DNA of 64,000 nucleotides from Rhizodiscina lignyota (taxonomy: Eukaryota > Ascomycota > Dothideomycetes > Aulographales > Rhizodiscinaceae). A program made the translations under genes and the position numbers. Under the pieces are notes generated by a model. The model ran no database searches. It was not told the origin of the DNA and saw only the letters and a program-made list of their open reading frames with translations. The stretch covers positions 124,001 through 188,000 of the forward strand of contig ML978136.1 of the NCBI GenBank assembly GCA_010015805.1, read 5' to 3'. Positions 35,442-44,708 of this stretch are shown one piece after another (the first letter of the stretch is position 1; the number at the start of each line of letters is the position of its first letter).

Positions 35442-36492
35442 AATGGCTGTAGATCCTAATATGTCGCTAGAGCGATATGTGCACAGCTTCTGCGTCCTTC
35501 CAAAATCTGGAGAGCTTCTAGCTTTAATAGCCCCCGTACGACTAGTTCCTGGATCGGACATGTGTGCAGCCTCGAGCTGTACGCGTTCACTTCCATCGGT
35601 ACGACGCAAGAGGCGCGAGGGCCAGCTCTTGTTCGTGTTCGCCATGACGCTATTGCACACACTCTGTGCTCATATCCAACTACACAGATTGAGACATCGA
35701 CAACGTGCTTCTGCATTGTGTCATGGATTGCTGAAGAAGCATCGCCCATCTCCTCTCTCGGCCATATCAAGGCTCGTTAGACGGAATGCCAAGCAAATTC
35801 GATTTTGAGCAGACGGCGGAGCAGTATATCGAGTCGTACGGCGTCACGGATTTCTCATATTGCGCAAGGAGACATCCGAACAGCAGCCGTCACGTGCGGC
35901 ACATTTGAGAGCTCATTCGCTCAGCGGAGACAATCATGGGCGGGATATATTTCCCACCGTTGACTTGGCGATTGCTTGGTATGCTGTATCTGCTTGGCTG
36001 TCAGTGGGATCAAGAAGGAGGGAAGAAGCAACGGAACCAAGATCAGGAGTGCCATGTTAGCACGCTACCCTCGGCCGCTCCATTACACATATACCTCACA
36101 AATGCCAACCGCAGAAAAACCATATACGACTCGCAATGTTGATTTCCTCCATCAATCGATGCCGAAATATGAAGTTTTGAAATGGAACGGGCCGAGATCG
36201 AGCGGACGCGCTTCCCGTCATTGCGTCAGACCCGAAAAGGGCGGGGCCCAACTTTCAGACTACAATTGATAGCAAATGACCTTGGTGAGGTGCAGTTTGT
36301 TTGTCAATTGCTAGATGAGGATGAGCAGTATGAGTTTAATCACTCCAGTTCGAGGACTGCGGCCTATTTAAGCTCTCCTGTCATCATCCCAGTATCGCTT
36401 ACGATAGGCCACTCTACTTCCATTTACCGAAAAGAGCAGGTCACCATCAAGGTACGATTTGAGCACACGACACTGCCTCAACTCATATTACG
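35442..36492. other. divergent intergenic region
   Basis: 1.05 kb between the start of the alkaline phosphatase and the kelch gene, both promoters included. Short plus-strand frames (for example 35860-36060, 36182-36505) have no domain and are not supported. No repeats or RNA genes were recognised. Confidence 0.45.
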
Positions 36493-37635
36493 ATGGCCAC
36501 AATGAAAGGGAAATGGACCAAAATCGCATCGTCGAGCAGCATTCAGCGCTCCTCTCAGGTGCTCAGCGTGGTCAACAACAACCTCGACAACAACGCTCTC
36601 ATTTTCGGAGGCGAGCTCAAGCCTCGTCAACCCGTTGACGACAAAGTCTACTCAATACCACTATCCGGCCCCAGCGATGTCCAAATCCTGCATGTACCAA
36701 AGTGCGACGTTCCTCCTGCGCGTGTAGGGTCTGCTTCAGCAACAATAGGAGATACGCTCTATCTTTTCTCTGGCCGAGGAGGGCCTTCTATGAAACCACT
36801 GGATGAAGCAGGTAGTCTATGGGCGCTTTCTCTGAATTCCACTCCGTCTGAATCTGAAGAATTTGGCCCCCTGTCAGAAACCGTGAATCCGACATGGTCT
36901 CTCATCCCCCCGACAACTTCCATCTCAGCTTCGCCTCCTGCTTCGCGTGATGGTAGCAAATACAACGGTGGCTCGCTGAAATGTGCGTGGCCCGACCCTC
37001 GGTCTTACCATGCCATGACCTCTGATGGCCAGGGAACGATCTACCTCCACGCAGGTTGTCCATCTGTGGGCCGCCTCACAGACCTCTGGGCATTCCAGCT
37101 TCACGCTCGACGATGGATCAGGCTTGCTGATGCACCGTCCCCTGCTCGCGGTGGTACCAGTATCACTTTCGCACACAAGCTGGGAGAAACGTGCGGCAAA
37201 CTATACCGGATGAACGGATTCGATGGGAAAAACGAACAAGGCGGCGCCATTGATGTGTATGATCTGGAGATGGACTATTGGAGTAGTATCAAGTTCAAAG
37301 CAGACGGCATCGAGGGTCCAGAACCGCGAAGTGTCGGGTGCTTGCTACACATAATCATTGCAGGGCGAGAGTGTCTTGTAACGTTTGGTGGAGAACGAGA
37401 TCCGAGTAGTCTAGGGCATGAAGGAGCAGGAAAGATGCTGGGAGATGCATGGGTGTGGGATTTGGTTGCCGGTGGTTGGAGCCGCGTCGAAGTTGAAGGC
37501 GAGGAGCCATGTGCTCGAGGATGGTTTGCTGCTGATGCAGTGAGAAGAGCTGACGGGACAGATGGGATTGTGGTGCACGGTGGTCTGGACGAGCAGAACC
37601 AAAGAATGGGGGACGTATGGGTACTCACACTCTAG
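36493..37635 (+). CDS. kelch-repeat protein
   Basis: Single-exon gene of 380 residues forming a probable six-blade kelch beta-propeller. The repeats are visible as hydrophobic strands with GG or G-G doublets and following Tyr/Trp: NALIFGGE, DTLYLFSGRGG, GTIYLHAGCP, GKLYRMNGFDG, ECLVTFGGERD and GIVVHGGLDE, each followed by a W-x-[LF] strand (for example DLWAFQLHARRW, DAWVWDLVAGGW, DVWVLTL). The size and single-domain build resemble fungal proteins related to plant nitrile/epithiospecifier kelch proteins, but no substrate can be named. No signal peptide or other domain is present. The start at 36493 is followed two codons later by a second ATG (36499), and either could be used. The gene ends 363 bp before the DUF1365 gene on the same strand. 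Confidence 0.85.
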   Translation: MATMKGKWTKIASSSSIQRSSQVLSVVNNNLDNNALIFGGELKPRQPVDDKVYSIPLSGPSDVQILHVPKCDVPPARVGSASATIGDTLYLFSGRGGPSMKPLDEAGSLWALSLNSTPSESEEFGPLSETVNPTWSLIPPTTSISASPPASRDGSKYNGGSLKCAWPDPRSYHAMTSDGQGTIYLHAGCPSVGRLTDLWAFQLHARRWIRLADAPSPARGGTSITFAHKLGETCGKLYRMNGFDGKNEQGGAIDVYDLEMDYWSSIKFKADGIEGPEPRSVGCLLHIIIAGRECLVTFGGERDPSSLGHEGAGKMLGDAWVWDLVAGGWSRVEVEGEEPCARGWFAADAVRRADGTDGIVVHGGLDEQNQRMGDVWVLTL

Positions 37636-37998
37636 GACGCAACCGCGCCTTTGAAATCTGCGACTGATCTTACTGTCTTTGAAGGCAGAACAAGTCGGAC
37701 ATGGCCATGGAAACCAGAGCGGATAACGAGTGGGAAATATTTTATTGAGGTACAGAGCAACATCAGACGCAGGAAATCCGACCAGGACCCGGGTACTTCT
37801 CCGGGGCTCGTTCTCGGTCAAAATCTGAAACATATATGCTATGCCCATCCTAACATAGAACGGGATAATTTCGGGCTAAGCCCTTGTAGCTGTAGTATTA
37901 TCCGAGGTTTACCCTCTCTGTACATCAATCGAATATGAAACTTCGCCCCGTAAAATACACTTCGAAGACATCATGCTCCATGCTGCACAGCGAACATA
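37636..37998. other. short intergenic spacer between tandem genes
   Basis: 363 bp with the kelch 3' flank and the promoter of the DUF1365 gene. No motif of note was seen. Confidence 0.45.
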
Positions 37999-39975
37999 AT
38001 GGCAAAGGCTGGCTCCTTGTCTGCCATTATCATCTTCTCAGAGCTTCTTTCTACTGTCTTTCCTCTTGGATTCCTATTCTCCTCGACTCTGAGAATAGCG
38101 TCATGGATCGCGTTATGGACCTTGCGCAACGACCGAGACCCATCAAGGCAAGGCGACATGCTCCTTTCCCTTGTATTCGGGCTCTGTGATCTTCGCAATC
38201 CGGCTCTTATACTGCTGCGAAATGTCACGACCTTCCACGTGTATGTTTCAGCTTGTCTAGTCACGATACTCTCCATTGGTTTACATAAGGCATCTTTTCT
38301 CCAGTCTGAGAAAGCCAGCCTCGATAAGACGATATGTCCTTTGCAGCATCAATTCAACTATCCTCTAATATTTCCTTCACGCACAACCCATACACGAATG
38401 TTCCCAAAGGTACATTCCTTCTCGTACTCGTACCTAATAGTGTCCATCCCTATTGGATTCCACGGCACGGTCGGGCGCCTGTTATCAGTTGATACAAAAG
38501 AGAGCAAGGGTTGGTTCCATGTTCAAGCTTCAGACTATCTCGAACGCGATAACTCGCTACCGGACTTGGAGAGCAAACTTCGCCACTATCTCAAAAGTCA
38601 AGGAGTGCATGGCAATGAGTGGCAATACGCGTACCTCGTCACTGCACCACGCTTCTTAGGCTATTCATTCAATCCTGCATCATTTTGGTATCTCTATGAT
38701 CAGAAGCACGTTCTGAAAAAGATGATCATCGAAGTCAATAATACGTTTGGCGAGAGGAGAATGTATCTTCTCAATCATGAGACTCTCGACTCCAATGAAA
38801 TTGACAGCCAAACTGATATAAGCAAGCTTCCGTTCAAGCACTCATGGGAGAAGGATTTCCATGTATCACCATTCAACTCCAGAAAGGGCTCTTACACTCT
38901 GGCAGCGGAAGACCCCTTCTCTTCAGGCAAATCAACACCTGGACATATCAGCAATACACTTGTTTTGCGGTCTTCAAAGGGACACGCAAAGATCATTGCC
39001 CGATTATACTCTGATAGAAAAGCGATCGATCCGCGGATTCTTGGATTTGTAGAGACGATCAAGTTTCTCTCGCGTTGGTGGTGGGTTGGGCTCTTGTCCT
39101 TCCCTCGAATCCTGAAAGAGGCTTTCAAACTTTTTTTCTCCCGAAAACTACACATATGGTTCAGGCCAGAGGTGCTGCAAAGCAGCATTGGGAGGAGTTC
39201 CACCAACATTGAGAAAGAGCTAGAGACATTCTTCCGCCGATATATTAAGAACACCGTCGACAACAGCGTAGTTCCGCTTCGAGTCACATACAAACCGGCT
39301 GGAGGACCGGCAGACACTTTTTGTTCAGGAGCAGTTTCGGACAACAAGCCTGATAGTAGCAGATACTTAGAAATCCGAGTTTTGACACCCGCTTTCTACA
39401 GCCGTTTCGTTCACTACTCCTACACTTCGGAAGCCTTCGATCGCGAATCGCTCTTCACGGACGAGAAGAACCGCACAGTCTGGATATCGGACCCAGAGTT
39501 ACTCTATTTGCTCTTTCCCAACCGGGAACAATCATCAGATGTGTCCAGCACACTACATCGAGCCAGCCGACTCGATAGTGTGCGGTGGAAAGTACACAAG
39601 ACCTTACGCTGTTCCCCGGCGCCACCTGCTTACCCAGTGATGCCTGCTTCCCCAGAAATGCGCATCACGGACATACGACCATCTGTTCTGTCACCTCTCG
39701 ACAGCTTCGTGCAGAGTTCATGTTCTGATGGGTGGCTTTATCGCAGGTGCTGCACGACGCTATTTCTGGCGAATCGATTCGCATTTGGCATTCCTGAAAT
39801 TGTCTCAGCTGTCGATCTCGGAGTGCGAATTCTATTGTGCATCTGTTTCACGATTCGGGCACTCGTTGGATTTGACGCTCTAGATCTCGGCTGGACTGAG
39901 ATAATGAGATGTTTGAAGCACGTTATTTCTCTGCATTCCTTGTACATATGGTCATGCGTCAAAGGACTGTCGTAA
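37999..39975 (+). CDS. DUF1365 domain protein with membrane segments
   Basis: Single open frame of 658 residues. Residues about 1-110 contain several hydrophobic helices (SAIIIFSELLSTVFPLGFLF and ACLVTILSIGL). From about 116 to 430 runs a DUF1365 (PF07103) domain. It shows the HTRMFPKVHSFSYSYLIVSIP start, a GWFHVQASDYLERDN loop, the APRFLGYSFNPASFWYLYD core, the FGERRMYLL strand and KHSWEKDFHVSPFN, all typical of the family. A C-terminal region of about 200 residues ends with another hydrophobic stretch. In bacteria DUF1365 genes often neighbour cyclopropane-fatty-acid synthases, suggesting lipid modification, but the activity is unproven. The start ATG at 37999 is the first of the frame. A hidden intron in the hydrophobic N-terminus cannot be excluded. 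Confidence 0.8.
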   Translation: MAKAGSLSAIIIFSELLSTVFPLGFLFSSTLRIASWIALWTLRNDRDPSRQGDMLLSLVFGLCDLRNPALILLRNVTTFHVYVSACLVTILSIGLHKASFLQSEKASLDKTICPLQHQFNYPLIFPSRTTHTRMFPKVHSFSYSYLIVSIPIGFHGTVGRLLSVDTKESKGWFHVQASDYLERDNSLPDLESKLRHYLKSQGVHGNEWQYAYLVTAPRFLGYSFNPASFWYLYDQKHVLKKMIIEVNNTFGERRMYLLNHETLDSNEIDSQTDISKLPFKHSWEKDFHVSPFNSRKGSYTLAAEDPFSSGKSTPGHISNTLVLRSSKGHAKIIARLYSDRKAIDPRILGFVETIKFLSRWWWVGLLSFPRILKEAFKLFFSRKLHIWFRPEVLQSSIGRSSTNIEKELETFFRRYIKNTVDNSVVPLRVTYKPAGGPADTFCSGAVSDNKPDSSRYLEIRVLTPAFYSRFVHYSYTSEAFDRESLFTDEKNRTVWISDPELLYLLFPNREQSSDVSSTLHRASRLDSVRWKVHKTLRCSPAPPAYPVMPASPEMRITDIRPSVLSPLDSFVQSSCSDGWLYRRCCTTLFLANRFAFGIPEIVSAVDLGVRILLCICFTIRALVGFDALDLGWTEIMRCLKHVISLHSLYIWSCVKGLS

Positions 39976-40169
39976 AGCTCTTTCAGAGCAATGACATGGC
40001 TGTGCATACAAAATTAAGAGCATCATCCATTTGACGCTCTTTGGTATGAATACTGCAGCTCCGAATGCCCACACCTCTAACGGGTGTTGCCAAACTACCC
40101 GTCACCCGTGTGGATTTCAAAAGAGTATTTTTTGAGATCACCACATGATCAAGACCAACTTGAAACCCT

Positions 40170-41843
40170 TCACAATTTCAATGAATTTCCTGCCTTTGTC
40201 AAGTCACTCACGCCGGTCTTCTGATCGGGAAGCTGTTTTCGAAGAATCTTGGTATTCGCATTCTTTGGAAGGACTAACACTTCCCAGACACCTCCCCGCA
40301 GCTTTTTGTACCCGCTGACTTGCGCGTCGACAATACTTCGAATGTCTCTCAGGACTTGAACCTTCTTTTGCTGACTGTTCACGTGTTCTCGAAGAACCAC
40401 GTATGCCGTTGGAAGCTCAGTGAGCTGCTCCGCATCCCAAACACCTCCGACGGCGGCCTCGACAACGTCAGGATGTGCATTGATGTATGACTCTAGCTCG
40501 GTGGGGCTCACTTGGAAGCCCTTGTACTTCACGAGCTCTTTCGTACGGCCAACGATCTGGAAATACCCTTCAGGCGAGAATGTGCAGACATCGCCTGTGT
40601 TGTACCAACCGTCTCCCTTGAACGCAGCTTTCGTCGCTTCCTCGTTGAAGACATATCCGGAGGTCATGTTCGGCCCACGGAGCCACATCTCCCCTGGAGC
40701 ACCTTCCGGCGCGTCTTTAGTTCCATCCTCGATCCGAAGAACTGCTTCTATTCCTGGCAAGAGGGTCCCAATTTTACCGAGTGGAAGCTTTTCAGTTACT
40801 CTCTGGAAGGCCACGTACGGCGCTGCTTCGGTCATCCCATACAAGCAGAGAGGCTGCCAGTTGCCTCTGCTGAGCAAGCGACGGTACGTCTCTTCTTGCA
40901 TAGGCAACCCACCGGCTACCAGATACCGCACCGTTGAGAAATCGTAGCGCTGTGTCAGGTCCGTGTTCGCTATAGACAAGGCTACGGATGCGACTGCTTG
41001 CACGTAGTTCGCTTTGTTGTCTTGCACCATCTGTCCAAATTTATCTACATTGTAAGAGGGCATGATGCAGTGGAGCATCCCCGTCCACGGGCCTAAGAAG
41101 AGGGGGATCGTTGTATTTGCGATATGCACGAAAGGCGTGTATGAGACAATTCTGACATTCGAGTTCCAGTTGTCCGGAGCGTGCTGAAAGAGCTGAGAGA
41201 CATTGGCGACGTAATTGAAATGGCTCAGAGCAACACCTTTAGGATTGCCGGTAGTACCGCTCGACAAATGGATCGATGCAAGCCTCGATTTTGTGTCTTC
41301 GTAATGAGGAACATCGAGTCTGCGCTGTCTGAGATATCGTTCGACATCCGGAAAATCTTTCGAATTTCCCAACACAGTGATGATGCGAGGTGTGGTAAAT
41401 TCTAAGCCCTCAGCCTTCGCCCTGCTCAGTGCAAGATCGACGGCTTGGAGAATAGATTGAAGGACCGGTTCATATACGGCAACGAAGTGAGGTCTCGACA
41501 CCACAATCGCGTGAGCAATCTCAGCAGGCTTCAACACGTGATTGATCGGGCAGCAGACTCCACCAAGCCAGAGCACAGAATGGAATATCTCGACATAATT
41601 GACGCTGTTCGGAATGATCAGTGCCCATCGACTCTGATCAACTGGCTGAAAGGCATCTTTAAAGCCGGCTGCTAGACGTCCGGCACGATCTCGAAGGCCA
41701 TCGAGGGTGATTTCACGTCCAGTGAGAGAATCCTTTGATATCAAGTGATCGCCTTTAAGGTCAGATCGGGCCGTTGTATGAAGAAGCTCGGTGAGGTTCA
41801 GGTTGCGGGGAATGTCAATGTCTCCGTTCTTGTAGACACGCAT
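40170..41843 (-). CDS. acyl-CoA synthetase, 4-coumarate-CoA ligase-like
   Basis: Single-exon gene of 557 residues. It activates a carboxylic acid (fatty, phenylpropanoid or similar) to its CoA thioester through an acyl-AMP. ANL-family motifs appear in order: the P-loop SSGTTGNPKGVALSH near 193, the A5 motif LYGMTEAAP near 338, the A7/A8 block YNTGDVCTFSPEGYF plus GRTKELVKYKGFQVSPTELE near 415-445, and the catalytic Lys region PKNANTKILRKQL at 530-542. In this last motif the usual Gly of PKxxxGK is Thr. The C-terminus is LKL, which is not a standard PTS1 peroxisomal signal. The gene diverges from the enoyl-CoA hydratase across 453 bp, suggesting shared control and consecutive reactions (activation, then hydration). 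The preferred acid cannot be read from the sequence. Confidence 0.88.
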   Translation of the reverse strand: MRVYKNGDIDIPRNLNLTELLHTTARSDLKGDHLISKDSLTGREITLDGLRDRAGRLAAGFKDAFQPVDQSRWALIIPNSVNYVEIFHSVLWLGGVCCPINHVLKPAEIAHAIVVSRPHFVAVYEPVLQSILQAVDLALSRAKAEGLEFTTPRIITVLGNSKDFPDVERYLRQRRLDVPHYEDTKSRLASIHLSSGTTGNPKGVALSHFNYVANVSQLFQHAPDNWNSNVRIVSYTPFVHIANTTIPLFLGPWTGMLHCIMPSYNVDKFGQMVQDNKANYVQAVASVALSIANTDLTQRYDFSTVRYLVAGGLPMQEETYRRLLSRGNWQPLCLYGMTEAAPYVAFQRVTEKLPLGKIGTLLPGIEAVLRIEDGTKDAPEGAPGEMWLRGPNMTSGYVFNEEATKAAFKGDGWYNTGDVCTFSPEGYFQIVGRTKELVKYKGFQVSPTELESYINAHPDVVEAAVGGVWDAEQLTELPTAYVVLREHVNSQQKKVQVLRDIRSIVDAQVSGYKKLRGGVWEVLVLPKNANTKILRKQLPDQKTGVSDLTKAGNSLKL

Positions 41844-42296
41844 AACTGCGGACTGTGATCAAAGTCAGATTGATTGCAATATAATTGAATCTGCACTTCA
41901 ATTTTTCCAGAGCCATTTCGAATATGCGCAGCAAACATATCAACCATTCCCCGTGCAAATTGGAGTGCCGCAGCGGGGCTGCTGAGTGGTTTGCCGAACG
42001 AACGCGTCGTCTCACCGCGGCCACCTCTCCCGACGCGCTTCAACGAAATACTAGTATTTCGAGTAGCGACAACACTTGGCCGAACCCTCTTCCTGTCGAT
42101 GCCAGTCTGTCACACGCAGTTGACTGATCACTGCTGCACTGTAATAATAAAAGACGATAGACCGGACATTGCTCGGCTCTCCAGCCTTGGTCCGAGGCAC
42201 AGTGCTCTCACCGCAGCAATCTGATATATGATCTGAGAAATACGAGCAGGCCATTTGGTGCAAACGGGAAAGATACAGACTTATCTCTCAGCAGCC
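41844..42296. promoter_or_regulatory. divergent promoter CoA ligase/enoyl-CoA hydratase
   Basis: 453 bp between two divergent starts. A CCGAGG hexamer, the FarA/FarB-type core, lies at 42192-42197, about 100 bp before the hydratase ATG. A CCGCGG palindrome lies near 42016-42021. Both hexamers could be chance. Their placement in a bidirectional promoter of two CoA-ester genes makes them candidate operators. Confidence 0.45.
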
Positions 42297-43133
42297 ATGG
42301 ATTTCGCAAACCAATTGGCCACGACGCCCCCTCAGGATTTGGGGTTCCTGAAGCTTTCATACCCTTCCGAGCGAGTTGTTCTCGTCACCATGAATCGCCC
42401 GAGGGACCTCAATTGCATCAACAAAGCCGCTTCAGAAGAGATGGACGTCGTATTCAAATGGCTCGACGATGAGCCGAACCTCTCTGTCGCAATTCTCACT
42501 GGCGCGGGAAGAGCGTTTTGTGCAGGCGCAGATCTGAAAGAGTGGAATGCCTCAATGGCTCCTGGCTCAGACCCCAAGAAGCGAGTGGCGGCGGGAGGAG
42601 CAAAGCCATTTAGTCGGCGGCTCGGCAAGAAGCCTGTGATCGGGGCTATTAATGGGCTTGCCATGGGTGGCGGCATGGAATTCACGGCAAACTGTGATGT
42701 TGTCGTTGCATCTGAGAAAGCCGTCTTTTGCTTACCGGAGGTGAAGCGCGGCGTCTCTCCCTTTGCAGGTGTGCTACCACGACTCATTAGAACTGTCGGG
42801 TTGCAGCGAGCGTCGGAGTTTGCGCTGACCGGACGGACGATGGATGCTCAGGAAGCACTTTTATGGGGATTCGTGAATAAGGTCGTCGGACCCGAACAGC
42901 TTATACCAGAAGCGCTTCGATACGCTTCGCTCATTGCAGAAAACAGCCCAGACTCAATCATATGCACGAGAAATGGTCTGAGACAGGGCTGGGAGTCTGG
43001 TTCTGTGGAGAGAGCAACCGATATCACGTTGGAGCGGGACTTCAGCGAACTTCTGAAAGGGGAAAATATCAAAGAGGGATTAAGAGCATTTGTCGAAAAA
43101 AGGAAGCCCCAGTGGAGACCCAGTCGACTTTGA
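42297..43133 (+). CDS. enoyl-CoA hydratase/isomerase, peroxisomal (PTS1)
   Basis: Crotonase-fold enzyme of 278 residues that adds water to a trans-2-enoyl-CoA or isomerises it. The oxyanion-hole motif AFCAGADLKEW lies near 77, and NGLAMGGGMEF follows. The first catalytic Glu (GGGME) and the second (LPEVKRG) align with the two catalytic glutamates of mammalian hydratase, so true hydratase activity is likely. The C-terminal SRL is a canonical PTS1, placing the enzyme in peroxisomes. The start was chosen at 42297 (GCCATGG context). The 14 codons upstream remain open but have no ATG. It diverges from the CoA ligase and converges with the MFS transporter, whose stop lies about 230 bp away. Together they could take up, activate and oxidise an acid. 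Confidence 0.9.
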   Translation: MDFANQLATTPPQDLGFLKLSYPSERVVLVTMNRPRDLNCINKAASEEMDVVFKWLDDEPNLSVAILTGAGRAFCAGADLKEWNASMAPGSDPKKRVAAGGAKPFSRRLGKKPVIGAINGLAMGGGMEFTANCDVVVASEKAVFCLPEVKRGVSPFAGVLPRLIRTVGLQRASEFALTGRTMDAQEALLWGFVNKVVGPEQLIPEALRYASLIAENSPDSIICTRNGLRQGWESGSVERATDITLERDFSELLKGENIKEGLRAFVEKRKPQWRPSRL

Positions 43134-43367
43134 AAAAGTCTTTATCGGTGCGGTTGTGCCATGAGCAAAGCTTTACGAAATGCTTATTCTCAAAAATGCT
43201 GTTGTGGAATCAATGTTTCGCAATGCTCAACTTCCATTTGACAAGAACAAACTGCAGTAGGCATCCCGATCACTCCGTGCATCCCGACTATCCCGACCTG
43301 GTCGCTCGAGGCAGATGCTCGTCACCGCCAATGCAATGAAGATCTCCGCGCATATCAGCGCCCACAC

Positions 43368-44708
43368 TCACACCTTTCCGGCCAACTTCCATCCGGTCCT
43401 CGCCATCCTTGCGATGCCAAGAAACACCGATCCTGCCAGCATGGTCACTCCAGCCCAAATCTTGGCACCATCGTAACTGCCGTTCTGTCCTTGGACGATA
43501 GCTCCAGTCACAGGACTCCCAATGAGACTCGCTAGGCCCAGTGCCATGAATACCAGACCCATCCGGCCACCAAAGGTGTTCAAATCTTTCGTCATTGATG
43601 CCGTCGAAGCTGGAGGTAGCGCGATTGCTGTGCCGGAAAAGAAACCGTACAGAACAGCGATTGTCATGAGTGGCCCGATTGTGCGAGTTGGCAGCCAGGT
43701 GAGAACGAGAATACCGGATACGAGAATGGCAGGAGCCTGGAGATTGAGCGGCCCAGTGAAATCTGACCAGTAGTTGGGGATTGTGCGGCCCAATACTGAA
43801 GCTGCATTCACGATTGGTAAGATGTAGAATAGCGGGAGTCCTTTCGAGTCTACGTGAGTGGCAATCGCCCACTCCTCCACGAAGTTGTAGAAGGTGAAAA
43901 ACCCAAGAAAGGTGACGAATATACCGGCCTCGTAGAAGGCAAAGGCAGGTTCTCCAAGTGCCTGATAATAGATGAAGGTGCCGCGTTTTCGTGGCGGTAG
44001 TCGTTGTCGCAACACAGCAAGAGAGATAGAAAGTGTGCCTAAAGCGACGAACGCAAGAATGCGAACAGCCCAAGGAAATCCGACCTTAGGGATCAGCTCG
44101 TGTACTAGTATGGGGTATATGATCCCGCCAACGGAAGAGCCACCAGTGACAATACCAGTGGCAAAGCCGCGGCGCTTCACAAACCAGACGCTGGGCATGC
44201 CAACGGCTGGAATCAGGCATAATGCCATACCAACCCCAGTGCAGATGCCCTGTGCCAGCATAAATTGATAGTATTTTGTCGCCAGACTCGTCATCATCAT
44301 GCCAAACACAATCAAGAAGCTGCCGGTCCATATCATGGGACGGAAATACCCGCCATCAAACCACTTGCCGGTGAGAGCGGCGCCAAAGGTGAGGAGGAAG
44401 ACTTGAACCGATCCGATCCACGCAATGGTAGAGGGCGAATCCTCGTCGGTGATACCCCCTGAAGTGTAATAGGTTTGGAATGTTCCATACGCAACGACGA
44501 TGCCCCATCCGTTGAACATCAGAAAGAAACCCCCCAGGACCTGAAGCCATGGCAAAATTCCCACGTCTGGAGGGTGTATAGCATCTTCCTTTGGCGAAGA
44601 TTCCTCCGCGTTGGCAGGAGGTACGAAAATATCGATCGTTTCATCATCGTTTGAGCCTTTCTCTATGCCGACAGGCACTCGGTCGGTGTCTCGGCGGTTG
44701 TCGGCCAT
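43368..44708 (-). CDS. MFS transporter, monocarboxylate-porter-like
   Basis: Single-exon gene of 446 residues with about 12 transmembrane helices after a 60-residue hydrophilic N-terminus. The first helix region (PWLQVLGGFFLMFNGWGIVVAYG, shown in part) has the monocarboxylate-porter (MCT, TC 2.A.1.13) pattern found in fungal Mch and related transporters. Other family features are GTFQTYYTS, WIGSVQVFLL, the GGSSVGGIIYPI segment, the loop between helices 6 and 7 with RKRG, and NAASVLGRTIPNYWSD. The start at 44708 gives a short polar N-terminus (MADNRRDTDRVP). The 18 codons above it are open but look like leader. It neighbours the CoA ligase and the PTS1 hydratase, so import or export of a carboxylate is a reasonable inference. 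The substrate is unknown. Confidence 0.88.
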   Translation of the reverse strand: MADNRRDTDRVPVGIEKGSNDDETIDIFVPPANAEESSPKEDAIHPPDVGILPWLQVLGGFFLMFNGWGIVVAYGTFQTYYTSGGITDEDSPSTIAWIGSVQVFLLTFGAALTGKWFDGGYFRPMIWTGSFLIVFGMMMTSLATKYYQFMLAQGICTGVGMALCLIPAVGMPSVWFVKRRGFATGIVTGGSSVGGIIYPILVHELIPKVGFPWAVRILAFVALGTLSISLAVLRQRLPPRKRGTFIYYQALGEPAFAFYEAGIFVTFLGFFTFYNFVEEWAIATHVDSKGLPLFYILPIVNAASVLGRTIPNYWSDFTGPLNLQAPAILVSGILVLTWLPTRTIGPLMTIAVLYGFFSGTAIALPPASTASMTKDLNTFGGRMGLVFMALGLASLIGSPVTGAIVQGQNGSYDGAKIWAGVTMLAGSVFLGIARMARTGWKLAGKV

